Notes: generated from the letters alone by a model not told the origin. Positions 35,757 to 46,660 are shown, numbered from the stretch's first letter. The stretch is DNA of 64,000 bases from Hydractinia symbiolongicarpus (GCF_029227915.1 NC_079882.1:26727001-26791000), one strand, 5' to 3'. Numbers and translations: made by a program.

Positions 35757-37763
35757 ATGATTGAAGCACGACAGATTATGACCGCATTCGTTATTACTTT
35801 GGCTGGCCTTGCCACGATGCATGCTAACGTCACATCCCCACCTTTCCCATGGCAAAAGTTCTTCTATTTTCCAGATTATGTTAAAAATAGTGAATATTTC
35901 GACATATCGAGGTATTTATGCGAGAAGCCTAGTTTGTATCGATCGTGTTCTTGCGAGGAGTCGTGTATGTTGAACACGAATTGTTGTATTGACAAATTTT
36001 GGAGAGATGTACAACCAATGAGCTTAGATGAATATGTGACCCACTTTCTTACCATACATAGACCGATAATTGCGAAAAGGGAGAGATTAAAATGTTCTAC
36101 CATTGTTGATACTGAACTTCTTAAAAATGAAGATTCTCATTATAAATCAAGGGACGTACTTATGATTACCTCATGTCAGGGCAATGCATCCGCGGAGGAG
36201 ATATCAGGGTGTCGTAATGATAAGCTTAAAACATCTCTTGATTATCTGATGCCTGTTGTTGGATCTGATGGGCTAAATTATAAAAATTCATACTGCGCTA
36301 AATGTAATTCCATCGAAATATACACATGCTTTGACATACAGTTAACTTGCGAATGGATGTCAGATATAAAATCTATGCGAAACAAAACAGATTGTTTTGT
36401 TGAGAAACTTTCACAAGATTGCTCCAGCCCATGTGTGGAAATAAGTCCTTATTGTACGGACAGGAACAACGAAAATTACGAGTTATGCCAAGCATATGAA
36501 GGCAAAATAGAAGGTTACAAGAACTCCCACTGTTATATATGTAACAACAAGTCTCCTTTGCTATCCAATCTTCCGTTAATAGCTACGTCAACGCTACTAA
36601 GTCTAACCACCAACAAGAGAGGTTTAGTGAAGAAAGATGTTGCAATATCGTACAATGAGTATCATAGTTACAACATGTCCATACTGCAATGCACCGAACG
36701 CAAAACGTTGGATATTACAAAGAAAGAATGTGTAGATTTCATTTGTGCAGAAGGCTTTGTCAAAAAAGAAAAATTATGTGTTAGAAACAAAGTCAAGATG
36801 TTTGAAAACAAAGAAGACGCGATTATGCAATTTAAACTTGTTGAGACCGTTGAAGGATATATCGCGTTGATTGGTACGAGTATAAGTGTGCTTTGTTACT
36901 TGTGGTTGTTAACCAAGTTTCTTACAAAGGGAATTAGAAAGGCGAAAGTACCCAAACAATTAATGGTAGCGTTGTGCATATCATTATTCATATCTGACAG
37001 CATTTTCTTACTCTCGAATATAGCAAGAAGTTATAAAAATGCTTGTACTTGTGTTGCAATTCTTCTACACTTCTTTCTTCTCACATCACACGTTCTAACC
37101 GCCGCGACCGCGTTTGAATTCGCTTCAACGTTCCGATCAAGACCAGTAGCAAGGCCGTCAAAATCTTTGAAACGATTTGTTTTATACTGCGCAGTGGCTG
37201 TTGTTTGCTCAATAATAGTTGTTTTAATAACATTCATACTAAACGAAATTGATGCAAGTTACATTCAATATGGCGGAAAAGCTGCATGTTGGATAGGAAA
37301 TCTTTACGGACGAGTGTTTTCCTATATCGCACCAGTGGTTTTTGTTTACATATTTTCTGCTGTTGCACTGACATATGCTATACGTAACATCCACGAAGTA
37401 AACAAGTTAAATCATAGCGCGATGCCAAAACAGGATAAAAACAGATATAGTTCAGGGAGAATTGCTTTCAAGTTGATTGTATATCTTGGCATAATCGAAA
37501 TATTCGGAATAATTCAAATCAGTAAAGACAACTTATCGAACAACGAATTAATATTCAACTCTGTGTTTCAGATGTTATTTACGATAATTCGAAGTTTCAG
37601 AGGAGTGTTTATTTTGATGTTGATATTATCAGCTAAAAAATCAAGCTGGTTAAAATCGTTAAGTACAAAACGAATCAGGATAACATTGAACAGAAACAAG
37701 CCAAACTTAGATACAAGTAAATGTACAGTTGAAAGTAATCAAAGCGTGACAACGAAACTATAA
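35757..37763 (+). CDS. Intronless 7TM receptor with SMB-like Cys-rich ectodomain
   Basis: 668 aa from the first ATG, which precedes a signal peptide (IMTAFVITLAGLATMHA, about residues 7-24). A somatomedin-B-like Cys cluster follows at about 55-80 (CSCEESCMLNTNCCIDKFW), then further paired cysteines through about 340 (ISPYCTDRNNENYELC, CVDFICAEGFVKKEKLC). Seven hydrophobic helices run from about 366 to 625: YIALIGTSISVLCYLWLL, LMVALCISLFISDSIFLL, ACTCVAILLHFFLL, FVLYCAVAVVCSIIVVLI, YIAPVVFVYIFSAVALTY, FKLIVYLGIIEIFGI and MLFTIIRSFRGVFILML. The layout is that of family B/Methuselah-like receptors. No GPS autoproteolysis motif is visible before TM1. Single exon with a short basic tail. The ligand is unknown. 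A paralogue lies 2.8 kb away on the opposite strand. Confidence 0.85.
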   Translation: MIEARQIMTAFVITLAGLATMHANVTSPPFPWQKFFYFPDYVKNSEYFDISRYLCEKPSLYRSCSCEESCMLNTNCCIDKFWRDVQPMSLDEYVTHFLTIHRPIIAKRERLKCSTIVDTELLKNEDSHYKSRDVLMITSCQGNASAEEISGCRNDKLKTSLDYLMPVVGSDGLNYKNSYCAKCNSIEIYTCFDIQLTCEWMSDIKSMRNKTDCFVEKLSQDCSSPCVEISPYCTDRNNENYELCQAYEGKIEGYKNSHCYICNNKSPLLSNLPLIATSTLLSLTTNKRGLVKKDVAISYNEYHSYNMSILQCTERKTLDITKKECVDFICAEGFVKKEKLCVRNKVKMFENKEDAIMQFKLVETVEGYIALIGTSISVLCYLWLLTKFLTKGIRKAKVPKQLMVALCISLFISDSIFLLSNIARSYKNACTCVAILLHFFLLTSHVLTAATAFEFASTFRSRPVARPSKSLKRFVLYCAVAVVCSIIVVLITFILNEIDASYIQYGGKAACWIGNLYGRVFSYIAPVVFVYIFSAVALTYAIRNIHEVNKLNHSAMPKQDKNRYSSGRIAFKLIVYLGIIEIFGIIQISKDNLSNNELIFNSVFQMLFTIIRSFRGVFILMLILSAKKSSWLKSLSTKRIRITLNRNKPNLDTSKCTVESNQSVTTKL

Positions 37764-40528
37764 AACGCGTTGAGTTACGATTAGAAAATACAGTGCGCCC
37801 CTCTCTCATACAACATCATGTAAAGAACAATATTTTTTCTACATTGTTATCTCCAAGTTTTTTTAATTTGATTTTTAATACTTACTTTTTTGTTGTTATA
37901 TTTTTAAAACACATAAAATAAGAAAAATGTCGAGAATCTATAAAAATATTCAGAAAAAAAAATAGTGTTCGCAAAATTTAAAAATGTGTTTATGTGATGT
38001 CATCACGCCATTTTTGACATGTCAATATGTCAAAATATCAATGATGTAAATGAGGCTGTTATCGTTTTATGTGGTTAATGAAAAGGAAATTGTGCGCAGG
38101 CGCAGCAATTATAAGAAATTTAACAATTGGCACGCATTATATTTGTCATCATGATATATGTTATCTGATAGCATTTTCACCATGGAAACACAAAGCAAAA
38201 AATAAGGACATACTTTAATACAGTTGAAATTAATGAGACTGTAGCAAATTGTCAATCGGATCGGATTGACTAGAATCAAATGTGAATGAGAACAGCATTG
38301 GTAAAGTGTGCTTTTAGTGAAAAATATGTTAAAAAAAGTTTAAAGTTGGTCACTTTGATGTTCATTATTTGCTAATAAAAGTTGAGCAATGTAATCGTCA
38401 CTTGAAGAGAGTTTATCAACCTGTAACATTTTCTACTGTACTACTTCTAGTAGTACTCTTAGTAAAATAATTGTAAGAGGTAGAAGGAGGGGGTGGTCAA
38501 GGGGTTTGTTAAGTAGGGATGGTTAATCAATTTCTTTAAATTAGCTAGTAGCTAGGGAGGGAGTTAATAAATTGAAGTGGGTGAATTTTCATTCACAGGC
38601 TTGTAATACAGGGTTCATTAATAGCTGGTGGGATTAGATTTTTCTTCTTTGAAAACAATACCTTTGATTTATTTTGATTTTTAGAAAAGATGTATTACTT
38701 CATGTTACATGGTACAGTTGTATTCCCTATATTTTTACTATAATATGAACATTTTTTATTCTTTCCTTTCACAATTATAGCAACAACTTTTCTCAATCTG
38801 GATAATTAGAAGAAGGGAGAGGGGGAGAGATAGGTTACCGACCTTTTTTCAGCCGAATTTTTTTACAGATAAAGTAAATCATTCGATACTAAGCGCCTAC
38901 ACAAAAATGGGTTTACTCAAAAAACAATTTTTTCTGGTAAGGTGAGCCCTAGATGTCAATAGGGTAAATATTATAAAAATACTCAACTATCCATTATTTG
39001 TAGGCAGGAGGATAGAAAGTTGCAGTAATTAGGAAAAAACCTGAAATGGTAAAATTTCAGTCAGTAATAAAGAAAATCGGTGAAGAAAAATCTGCTTTTA
39101 TGCTTCAATAAGCTAGAATTTAATCACCTTTTATCAACATTTCTCAGATGAGGTGAGCACCAATTGTTGATTTCTGTTGGTTCCTAGGTTGATTCTTGGA
39201 GGTTAATTACGCTGATTTCTTTTAGCAGCCATCAAAAAATTAACCAGGGCATTTTGCCTTTTTGATGAATTTAATAGCAGTAAAATAACAACTCAGGGGG
39301 CACAATACCTTGGGTACGAGGGTGAGAAAAAGTGACTCCATGTAAAAAATGTATAAAGAGTTGTTTTTCTGTACACAAGGCACTTACTGGAAAGATTATT
39401 GTAGACGACAAGGCTAGGTAGATATACAAAGTATGGGGTTGCTTGTATGAGAAATAAGAGTAAAGTTTCATTTTTCGAATCCTACCACAAAAAACAACAG
39501 CCTGTGTCTACCTCATTCACCCAGCCGCACCTTTAACTGCTACATTGTTACTATTTGTATTTTTATATTATTTGTTTTTCCCAGTTTCGAGCATATTTTG
39601 CACTCATTAAATTTTGCACTCATTAAACCGGTGGAGTATCGAAAAAACAGGAACTCAACAAGAAAGTAGAGACGTTTTCCTATTAAAATACAGAGTGTAA
39701 ACACAAACTTTTGTTACGTGTCTTTTGTAAAAGGACCAAAGAAAACAGCTGGATTTAAAACGGAGATGTTTACAGCTTAGATTTTTACGCTGATATGTAA
39801 AATGTCTAACAGGGATAGCTAAATCGTTTATTAACGTTTGATAACGACGGGAGGTGAATAAATGTAAATTTTTTGTTGCAGCATAATGTTATTTTACGGA
39901 TTCCCATAAAGTAATAAGGTCATTAAGCTACCGGCTATCGACACAAAAGAAGTTGCATTTAGAGCTGTAGTTGTGCAAAGTTTTATTGACCTCCACATTG
40001 AACTGTTTTTTCTGGTAAAAATTCATAACAATGTCACGTGATCAATTTCTTACTGGGTTGTAACCAAAATAAAATCACTCTGTATAAACAAGCAAATATT
40101 TTGTCATGGCAATTACGCCAGTCCGGGAAACCGGACAAAAAACGGACGGGAGGTCTTTGCATGAAATAATGTTATCTGCGTATTTTAATTTATATTTTAC
40201 CGTCTTATAAAATTTATTAAATAACGTCCTTTGTTTTCATTTGACAACCACTGCCTGAAAGTTCGAAAAGTCAATAAACGCCGGGGATGGGAGGGTGGGG
40301 GGGGTGCGGGGGGGGGGGGCGGTGTGCGTCAATTAAAATTTTTTCGCAATTTTAGGTAATCAATTGGGAAAAATTATATCGTGTTATTTTTTCAACAACA
40401 TTAAAAATTTTCAAGAATTAAATTTTTAAAAGTGATATATTTATATGAAACAAAACTAAAAAACCTATCAGCTATACGAAAGAATGAGAAATTGTAAAAA
40501 GTTTGGGCAGCATATTCTTCAACTTTTA
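37764..40528. other. Intergenic region between convergent 7TM genes
   Basis: About 2.8 kb with no convincing ORF or RNA gene. The only structured piece is the G-rich run near 40,280-40,322, listed separately. Confidence 0.6.
40281..40322 (+). repeat. G-run with quadruplex potential
   Basis: Six or more runs of three to thirteen G (GGGATGGGAGGGTGGG and longer) lie within about 42 bases, in otherwise AT-rich DNA. They sit about 200 bp past the stop of the minus-strand receptor gene. Confidence 0.85.
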
Positions 40529-43051
40529 TCATGTACATTGTCGCTTAAACCAACTCTTTCGGGACACCAAAGTGCATATAAATACTCCTCTGAAACTTCG
40601 AATTATCGTAAATAACATCTGAAACACAGAGTTGAATATTAATTCGTTGTTCGATAAGTTGTGTTTACTGATTTGAATTAGTCCAAATATTTCGATTATT
40701 CCAAGATATACAACTAACTTGAAAGCAATTCTTCCCGACCTGTGTTTTTCTGTTTCAACTTTGTTCAAGGCAATGTTACTTAGCTTAGTGACAACGTGTA
40801 TATTGTGCAGAGCGTAAAGCAAAGCGACTATGGAAAACAAATAGACACATATAGCAGGTACAATATATGCAAACACCCTTCCATACAAGCTAGCTATCCA
40901 ACATTCCCCGTTCACTCCATATTTCACATCAACAACATGAAATTCATTTAAAACATTCGTTGTTGCTACAATTAACACAGACATACTGACAGAGAAAATG
41001 ATATAGTTTATGAATCGCTTGAAACTGACTATGGGTTTGTTCACCATTTTTATCTTAAATGTTGATGAAAATTCGTAAGCTATGGTAGCTGCAATGAAAT
41101 GTGATAATAACAAAAATGTATGTAGAGCTATTGCTACACCTTTACAAGCGATTTTATTATTTGAAACAACATTTGAAAGTAAAAATACGCTGTCAGATAT
41201 CAGTAACGTACAGCAGAGCGTCGTTATCAGCTGCTTTGGAACGTTCATGGATCGTCTGATAAATAATTTTATGACAAAAATATATGAAAGTAAGCTAAGT
41301 ATTGTTCCACAGAGAGTGGTATATGCTTCCGTTGCATTAACTTTTCGAAGCCAACTGGGTTTGGTGTAAAACCTTTTAAACAAATTGATCCCTGTTTCAA
41401 TACATACTGCTACGCCATCTTCAAACGGAACGTACTGGTTGACCGATAAGATGCGCGAGGAGTTGACGACGGTCAGTTTCTTGTCGGCACCCGAGATGAC
41501 GTAATTGGTCAATTTTTTCAACGGACAATTAGAGCTAAGGTAATAGTGACGGCAAATTTTTACCAGTCTTGCAATTTTGCCTTCTGCAATCGTGATTAAT
41601 GGTTTTATATCTTTGTATTCAATGGTTTTGTTTTGCAGTATAATATCCAATTTTCTGGTAAAGTTAACGTCAGTGACTTCAACCTGCTCGGAAATCGCAC
41701 AGCGTTTTCCGCTTGGAAAAACATCAAACATGTTCCTCCCAAATCCATTTGTAGTACTCACAAAAATGTTTTGAATGCTGTTCTGTGTTGAATTAAGTTT
41801 TAACAAGCTATTGATGGTTTCCTCAAGATGTTTCACATTTCTAACTGTAAAAGTGGTTGTATCTTCCATACCGTCTCGGCTTACATTGGTAAATGTTGGC
41901 ATCATCAGTTCTAATGAAACATTTCGTGTAGTTTTTATACATACAAGCAAAGAAGAGTTTAATAATGTGTGCGTCAACAAGGAGAAATTTCCAACCGATA
42001 TATTGATCTCCCTTTTGACGCAGCGCCCTTTTGTTTTGGTGTAGCCATATGCACATAAATAGTCGACACATTTATCTTGTGCAATGTCAAGAACTTGTCC
42101 CCTCTTACAGTACGATATTTCAAACCGTTGTTTTGTGATTTGGGTGGACAGACCGGAAGACTTTCTCACAGTTTTCTCTACATAGTCTCTCATGAAAGAT
42201 GGCCGCAACGATATGATTTTTGACCATTTAGTTGAAACGGTTACAGGGAATGAAATTGGAACGGTAATTATATTGGATTCATCATAACCATTACACAGAG
42301 CACAATGATAATTGTAGAAACTTCCTATTACACCCTTGTAAATTGAGCAGAACGAGTTGTACCGAGAACGCCCACATCTCCGTACATGTGGAAACTGGCG
42401 TATTATAAATGAATCATGTTTGCTACGAGAAAACCAACAATTTGTCTTGTTGGTAATCAATGTAAAGTTATCGAGACTTCTTGTCGCGCAATGTATTTGA
42501 ACATGCACATTATGATAGGATTGGACCTGGTTACATTCAGCACAAAATTTGTTTCGGTAATAAAAACTTTCACCGTCTTCTACAGGGAGAATGCTATCAA
42601 CAATCGCAGCGTCTGTACTTTCGCATAACCTTTTTGCTTCACGTGTTGCTGTGTCAGGGCACGATGTAATTGCGTTAATATACTCTGATCCCACAAGGTA
42701 GCTTTTCTTTAACGTTCTTGTAGTGATCAAAGGAACCTGTTTCAATTTCATTCTTTTCTCAGCAGCTGTAGTCATTTTATCGACAAAAAAATCTATGTAT
42801 GTAGACAAATTCATCGGTTGGACTTGCGACCAAAATTTATCGATACAGCAATCGTTACGTCGAGTACACGCGTTCTCGCACGAACAGCCAGATGGATACG
42901 AATTATATCGACACAGGATGTCAGAGAATTTAAAGTCTGATATATGCTGCTTTGTAAAATTAAAGAACTCTTTAAATGGAAATAAAAGTTCACATGAAAT
43001 AAAATGTACAGATAAAATAACACAAAAAACTTTTAATAATATTATTCTCAT
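40529..43051 (-). CDS. Intronless 7TM receptor, paralogue with longer ectodomain
   Basis: 840 aa on the minus strand. Signal peptide at the start (LLKVFCVILSVHFISC). The same SMB-like cluster as its neighbour (GCSCENACTRRNDCCIDKFW, about residues 53-75) is followed by VQPMNL. The shared Cys-rich region contains CAECNQVQSYHNVHVQIHC and CVDYLCAYGYTKTKGRC. About 170 extra residues rich in Thr/Ser/Asn (possible N-glycosylation) lie before TM1 and are absent from the other paralogue. TM helices run from about 575 to 830 (TTLCGTILSLLSYIFVI, ITTLCCTLLISDSVFLLSN, FKLVVYLGIIEIFGLIQIS, LFTIIRSFRGVFI). No GPS motif was seen. The near-identical TM6-TM7 block supports recent duplication. One exon; convergent with 35757-37763. 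Confidence 0.85.
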   Translation of the reverse strand: MRIILLKVFCVILSVHFISCELLFPFKEFFNFTKQHISDFKFSDILCRYNSYPSGCSCENACTRRNDCCIDKFWSQVQPMNLSTYIDFFVDKMTTAAEKRMKLKQVPLITTRTLKKSYLVGSEYINAITSCPDTATREAKRLCESTDAAIVDSILPVEDGESFYYRNKFCAECNQVQSYHNVHVQIHCATRSLDNFTLITNKTNCWFSRSKHDSFIIRQFPHVRRCGRSRYNSFCSIYKGVIGSFYNYHCALCNGYDESNIITVPISFPVTVSTKWSKIISLRPSFMRDYVEKTVRKSSGLSTQITKQRFEISYCKRGQVLDIAQDKCVDYLCAYGYTKTKGRCVKREINISVGNFSLLTHTLLNSSLLVCIKTTRNVSLELMMPTFTNVSRDGMEDTTTFTVRNVKHLEETINSLLKLNSTQNSIQNIFVSTTNGFGRNMFDVFPSGKRCAISEQVEVTDVNFTRKLDIILQNKTIEYKDIKPLITIAEGKIARLVKICRHYYLSSNCPLKKLTNYVISGADKKLTVVNSSRILSVNQYVPFEDGVAVCIETGINLFKRFYTKPSWLRKVNATEAYTTLCGTILSLLSYIFVIKLFIRRSMNVPKQLITTLCCTLLISDSVFLLSNVVSNNKIACKGVAIALHTFLLLSHFIAATIAYEFSSTFKIKMVNKPIVSFKRFINYIIFSVSMSVLIVATTNVLNEFHVVDVKYGVNGECWIASLYGRVFAYIVPAICVYLFSIVALLYALHNIHVVTKLSNIALNKVETEKHRSGRIAFKLVVYLGIIEIFGLIQISKHNLSNNELIFNSVFQMLFTIIRSFRGVFICTLVSRKSWFKRQCT

Positions 43052-43059
43052 TTTTTCTC

Positions 43060-43687
43060 TTTGTTTAATTTGTTGAGCTTGAAGTATTTATGTAATGCTT
43101 TTCAACTTACTGTATCACTTTTCAATCCATTACACAATTTTTAATTATAAATAATGCGAACGAGGTTATTAAACTAATTGAGAGGTCAACATTATGTTCG
43201 ACATATCGGTTTGTTCTTGTCACGAAACATACTTTGTTATCATTAAAAAGTTGGGAATATTTAAGCAAAAAATAAGCAGGTTTTCGGGACTCATAATTTT
43301 GAAATAAAAAACACACAATGTATAAGCATATAAAAGAACTAAAAATAACGAAAAGGGTAACTTAACGCACGCAGTATAAAGTATATTTCAATTACCTTAA
43401 GAAAGAAATTTTCGCGACAATTAATTTAAAGGTGAAAACTTTCGCGAGTAGAAAAATGGCAAAATTAAGGGAAATAAGTTTAACAAATAGCCAATTTTAA
43501 AATTTCTCGTTCATTGATTTTTCGAGAGAATCAACTTTCGCGATAGACATAGGTGGTAATTGTTTCTTTAAGGTGGTTTCGAAGAAGAGTATACAGATAC
43601 CATAAAATGTCAGCAAAAAAAACCCATATCATTTTAAATCGATTTAAAGAGTTCGTTAATAATTGTTACACGAAACATTAAACAATA
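43060..43687. other. Non-coding flank with scattered TTTCGCGA motifs
   Basis: No gene is present. Several TTCGCGA/TCGCGAG words occur at 43,400-43,550, and similar words appear on the far side of the next transposon (46,740-46,900). Confidence 0.45.
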
Positions 43688-44046
43688 GACCTTTTCATAA
43701 ATGATTGCGTAACTTTGCTTCGTTGCACGGAAACGAGGCAAGCGGTGCTTAAAATTCTTTACTAATTGCTTCCAATATGATTCTTTGTTTACGCTAACAA
43801 CAGATTCAAAATGCTGCGGAGATACATTATTATGAGGGCGATATTTACATAAAAACGAGTTAACTCCTTAATAAAAGGCTTTATCTCTATAAAGTTACGC
43901 ATCTTTTGACATTAATAAGCGCTGGCATTCTGAGTTTGAAGACAAGATCTGTGGAAGTGTTGGTTTTGTGACAAGCTTTATTTCAGAAATATTATATCTA
44001 AAATTTGTAAAAAACAGTTATTTTAATAGCTAAATCTCAGCTCAAT

Positions 44047-44961
44047 ATGGATTTTAAAAAACACGAGTTGGAGATACCAGATTTTAAAGTTTACTGTAAC
44101 ATTAAGGAGGGTGGAAACAAGGGCGACCGGGTTTTGTTTTCAGATTTTACTGACCACTTTTTTAAACAAAATGACAATGTTATCGATAATTATGCCAATG
44201 AAATTCATTTAGTTGAGCAAAAAAAGCTAATGTTACTACAAAATTTAAAAGAGCAGGCAGCTGATGCAATCAGCATCGAAAAAAATACACGAGACCAAGC
44301 TAACAATCCAAATTGGTTCAAGTATAGAGAAAACAGATTTACTGCCTCACTGTGCAACAAACTTGGAAACAGTGGACCCAAAACAGAAAGAGGCTTAAAA
44401 ACTTTAGCACGAAATATAGTGCATGGTTGTGTACCACAACAGTTTTTAAAAGTTAAATTTGAGTATGGACGATATCATGAACCCATAGCCATTGCACATT
44501 ATGAAAGATACATGAAGATTGCAGGTTTCCAAGTTGTTGTGGAAAATAATGGTTTAACAATAGATCAAAATAATTATGTGCTTGGAGCTACACCAGATGG
44601 AAGAGTTAACTGCAATGGCTTTTATGGCATCCTTGAGGTAAAATGCAGTCACTTGTACAGAGACATAGATCCAAAGTTAGTGTGTTCTGTGGCGAAAAAC
44701 CCTTGCATTCTCTATGACAGCAATACAGAAAATATCAAAATAAATAAAGATCACACATATTACAATCAGATACAAATGCAATTGGCTATCACATGTCAAA
44801 CATGGTGTGATTTTATTTTTTATACCTCAAAAGGTCTTGTAATCGACAGAGTGCCATTTGACATGAAATACTGGCAAGAACTACAAAAAAACATTTTACG
44901 GTTTTACTTTACATATATGCTACCACAAATCATAGAGAAAGATCAGGACAAATTGATGTAA
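44047..44961 (+). CDS. YqaJ-like PD-(D/E)XK nuclease of the transposon
   Basis: 304 aa, first ATG 86 bp after GCTTTATTTCAG-like sequence. The YqaJ exonuclease fold is indicated by WFKYRENRFTASL near residue 95, FEYGRYHEPIAIAHYE (about 138-153), GATPDGRVNC (about 179-188) and the GILEVKCSHLY box (about 193-203), where E and K of the E-x-K pair are catalytic. YIYTQMQLA-type helix residues follow (visible as HTYYNQIQMQLAITC), then CDFIFYTSKGLVIDRV. Length and motif order fit YqaJ domains found in eukaryotic transposons, where such a nuclease may process excision or repair ends (role inferred). It converges on the transposase gene. No lesions seen. Confidence 0.85.
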   Translation: MDFKKHELEIPDFKVYCNIKEGGNKGDRVLFSDFTDHFFKQNDNVIDNYANEIHLVEQKKLMLLQNLKEQAADAISIEKNTRDQANNPNWFKYRENRFTASLCNKLGNSGPKTERGLKTLARNIVHGCVPQQFLKVKFEYGRYHEPIAIAHYERYMKIAGFQVVVENNGLTIDQNNYVLGATPDGRVNCNGFYGILEVKCSHLYRDIDPKLVCSVAKNPCILYDSNTENIKINKDHTYYNQIQMQLAITCQTWCDFIFYTSKGLVIDRVPFDMKYWQELQKNILRFYFTYMLPQIIEKDQDKLM

Positions 44962-45053
44962 AATAAGACCTGTATATATTTGTAATGTATATATATCACT
45001 CTTTTTGTAAATATTTTTGATTTAAAACATTGCTTCAGTCTAAAGTTGTTTGT

Positions 45054-46577
45054 TTACTTTAAAATAGGGTCTTGAAAATTTGTGAGAATACCACATACCG
45101 AAATAATTTGATTCAGGGAGTTCAACATGTTTACTGGAATAACTCGATCGAATATTCGAAAACATTTGAGTCGTTGAATCATTCTTTCCACATGAATTCT
45201 TTCTGATGCTATTTGTTGACTTTTGACTACTTCAGACTCTGAAAATTGCTCGCGTCCTTTCAAAAATGATGGCATAATTAATTCCACACCAAGAGGTTTT
45301 ACATAGTCCTCTATCAAAAAACCTCGATCAGCCATAATAGCATCTCCTGCCTGCCAAAGTTCTGGAAATAATAAACCACTTTTGACAACAATATCTTTAT
45401 CTGAGATGCTACCGGGGTAGGCACTCGATATAAATGTGAAACCTCCACCAGGAGCAATGCCAACAAGTACTTTAACGGTGGTGTGACTTTTGTATTCTGA
45501 GTACATCATTTTGTGTAAATATAAAGATGAAGGCACTGCAATTTTAAACTCTACACAATCTATAATGCATCGTACGTTTGCAAATCTTTCTTTCATACTA
45601 GCTGGCATATTTTCTTGAACTTGACTGCGGGAAGGCCAAATGCATATTGTTCCGAGCTTAACATACATATAATTTACCCACGTTTGAAAAGTATTTGTTA
45701 CAGTACCTTCAGACACTTCAAACAAATATGATAAATGGCAAACATCAAAGTTTCTTCGCATTCTAACAAGGGTCAATAAAAAACTTTCAAGAGGGGACAG
45801 CGTACGTGGTCTACCTCTATCACTAAAACCTTTGACATCTTGATTATTGTAAAGAATAACATTTTCTCCATTTTGTCCTGGGTTTAAAAAAATTAATAAT
45901 TCTTTAAACACTTCGATGTTTGGTATGCCAGTGTAATGTTTACATGATGCATCAGATGACAAAACATTTTCGACAAATTTTATTTTAACTGTAGAAATTT
46001 TTTCCATGAGTTTGTGTTTCAACATTTCTATCTCTTTACACAAACTCTTTTTTTCTTCTGTAAGCTTTTCAACTTCTTTTGACAAAAAAATTGCGTCTGG
46101 TTCCTCCCTCATAATAAAGTCTGGCTCAGCTACAAATTCAGTGGAATCATCCCCTATATCAGTCTCATCAGGAATTAGAGTGGATGTTTCTCTAAATTTT
46201 TTTCGAGGAGATGGTCTGTTAACAGGAGCTTTTCTTTTGCTAAAATCCTCCACATTTTCAAATAGTGTAGGTTTGGCTCCATCTCTCAATCTGCGGCGTG
46301 TCCCTCCAGGGGCTTTTATTATATCACTTTTTGCAAAGTGTTTTTCGCACAGCACAGTATGGCTGGTTACTCTAAAGTTGTCTTGTCCATCAATACGTTT
46401 AATTCGGCTGCACCACACTTTCCTTGTTCCTGAATCTTTCGGAAATTTAAAAAAACTTATGGTTGAAGATATTAATTCATTTTCAAATTCAACCAGGCTA
46501 CGATTATTGCATCCCCAGGCAGCACATTGCTTTCCTTGAGATCTTTTATGTTTTTTCTTCGTATTCCCCTCCGACAT
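45054..46577 (-). CDS. THAP-domain DDE transposase (DDE_Tnp_4 / Harbinger-like)
   Basis: About 507 aa from the ATG at 46577 (MSEGNTKKKHKRSQGKQCAA). The open frame extends to 46667, but that would start beyond the inverted repeat tip. An N-terminal THAP zinc finger binds DNA: C-x4-C at CAAWGC, a SFFKFPKD strand, a Trp in KVWCSRI, and C-x2-H in LCEKHF. A coiled-coil-like stretch (EVEKLTEEKKSLCKEIEMLK) follows, then a helix-turn-helix (LSYLFEVSEGTVTNTF). The DDE core has IDCVEFKI (first Asp), GSISDKDIV with ADRGF (second region), and IHVERMIQRLK (Glu). It would bind the repeats and catalyse transposition. It is convergent with the YqaJ nuclease. The frame is intact. Confidence 0.9.
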   Translation of the reverse strand: MSEGNTKKKHKRSQGKQCAAWGCNNRSLVEFENELISSTISFFKFPKDSGTRKVWCSRIKRIDGQDNFRVTSHTVLCEKHFAKSDIIKAPGGTRRRLRDGAKPTLFENVEDFSKRKAPVNRPSPRKKFRETSTLIPDETDIGDDSTEFVAEPDFIMREEPDAIFLSKEVEKLTEEKKSLCKEIEMLKHKLMEKISTVKIKFVENVLSSDASCKHYTGIPNIEVFKELLIFLNPGQNGENVILYNNQDVKGFSDRGRPRTLSPLESFLLTLVRMRRNFDVCHLSYLFEVSEGTVTNTFQTWVNYMYVKLGTICIWPSRSQVQENMPASMKERFANVRCIIDCVEFKIAVPSSLYLHKMMYSEYKSHTTVKVLVGIAPGGGFTFISSAYPGSISDKDIVVKSGLLFPELWQAGDAIMADRGFLIEDYVKPLGVELIMPSFLKGREQFSESEVVKSQQIASERIHVERMIQRLKCFRIFDRVIPVNMLNSLNQIISVCGILTNFQDPILK

Positions 46578-46660
46578 TTTGTTTACAAAAAAGTTTAGCA
46601 CCGCTTGTCTCGTTTTCAATACGAGGCATACTATTGCGCAATAATTTATGAAAAGGTCTA

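Larger units (their letters stand above)
43688..46658. mobile_element. 2.97-kb DNA transposon, YqaJ nuclease + THAP-DDE transposase
   Basis: The terminal inverted repeats are about 65 bp. The left begins GACCTTTTCATAAATGATTG and the right is its complement, ending CAATAATTTATGAAAAGGTC at 46658. Both inner ends contain an AAGCGGTGCT block. TA flanks each side (43686-43687 and 46659-46660), a candidate 2-bp target duplication, although the arms also match one or two bases beyond this. Two convergent genes fill the interior, separated by 92 bp, with open frames intact. The gene pair is what I recall for ISL2EU-type transposons (established knowledge, not checked). Confidence 0.87.

Noticed and set aside
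41082-43076. Plus-strand ORFs across the second receptor gene
   Set aside because: Antisense shadows of the 840-aa receptor.
46006-46539. 177-codon plus-strand ORF
   Set aside because: Antisense shadow of the THAP transposase, which has clear motifs on the minus strand.
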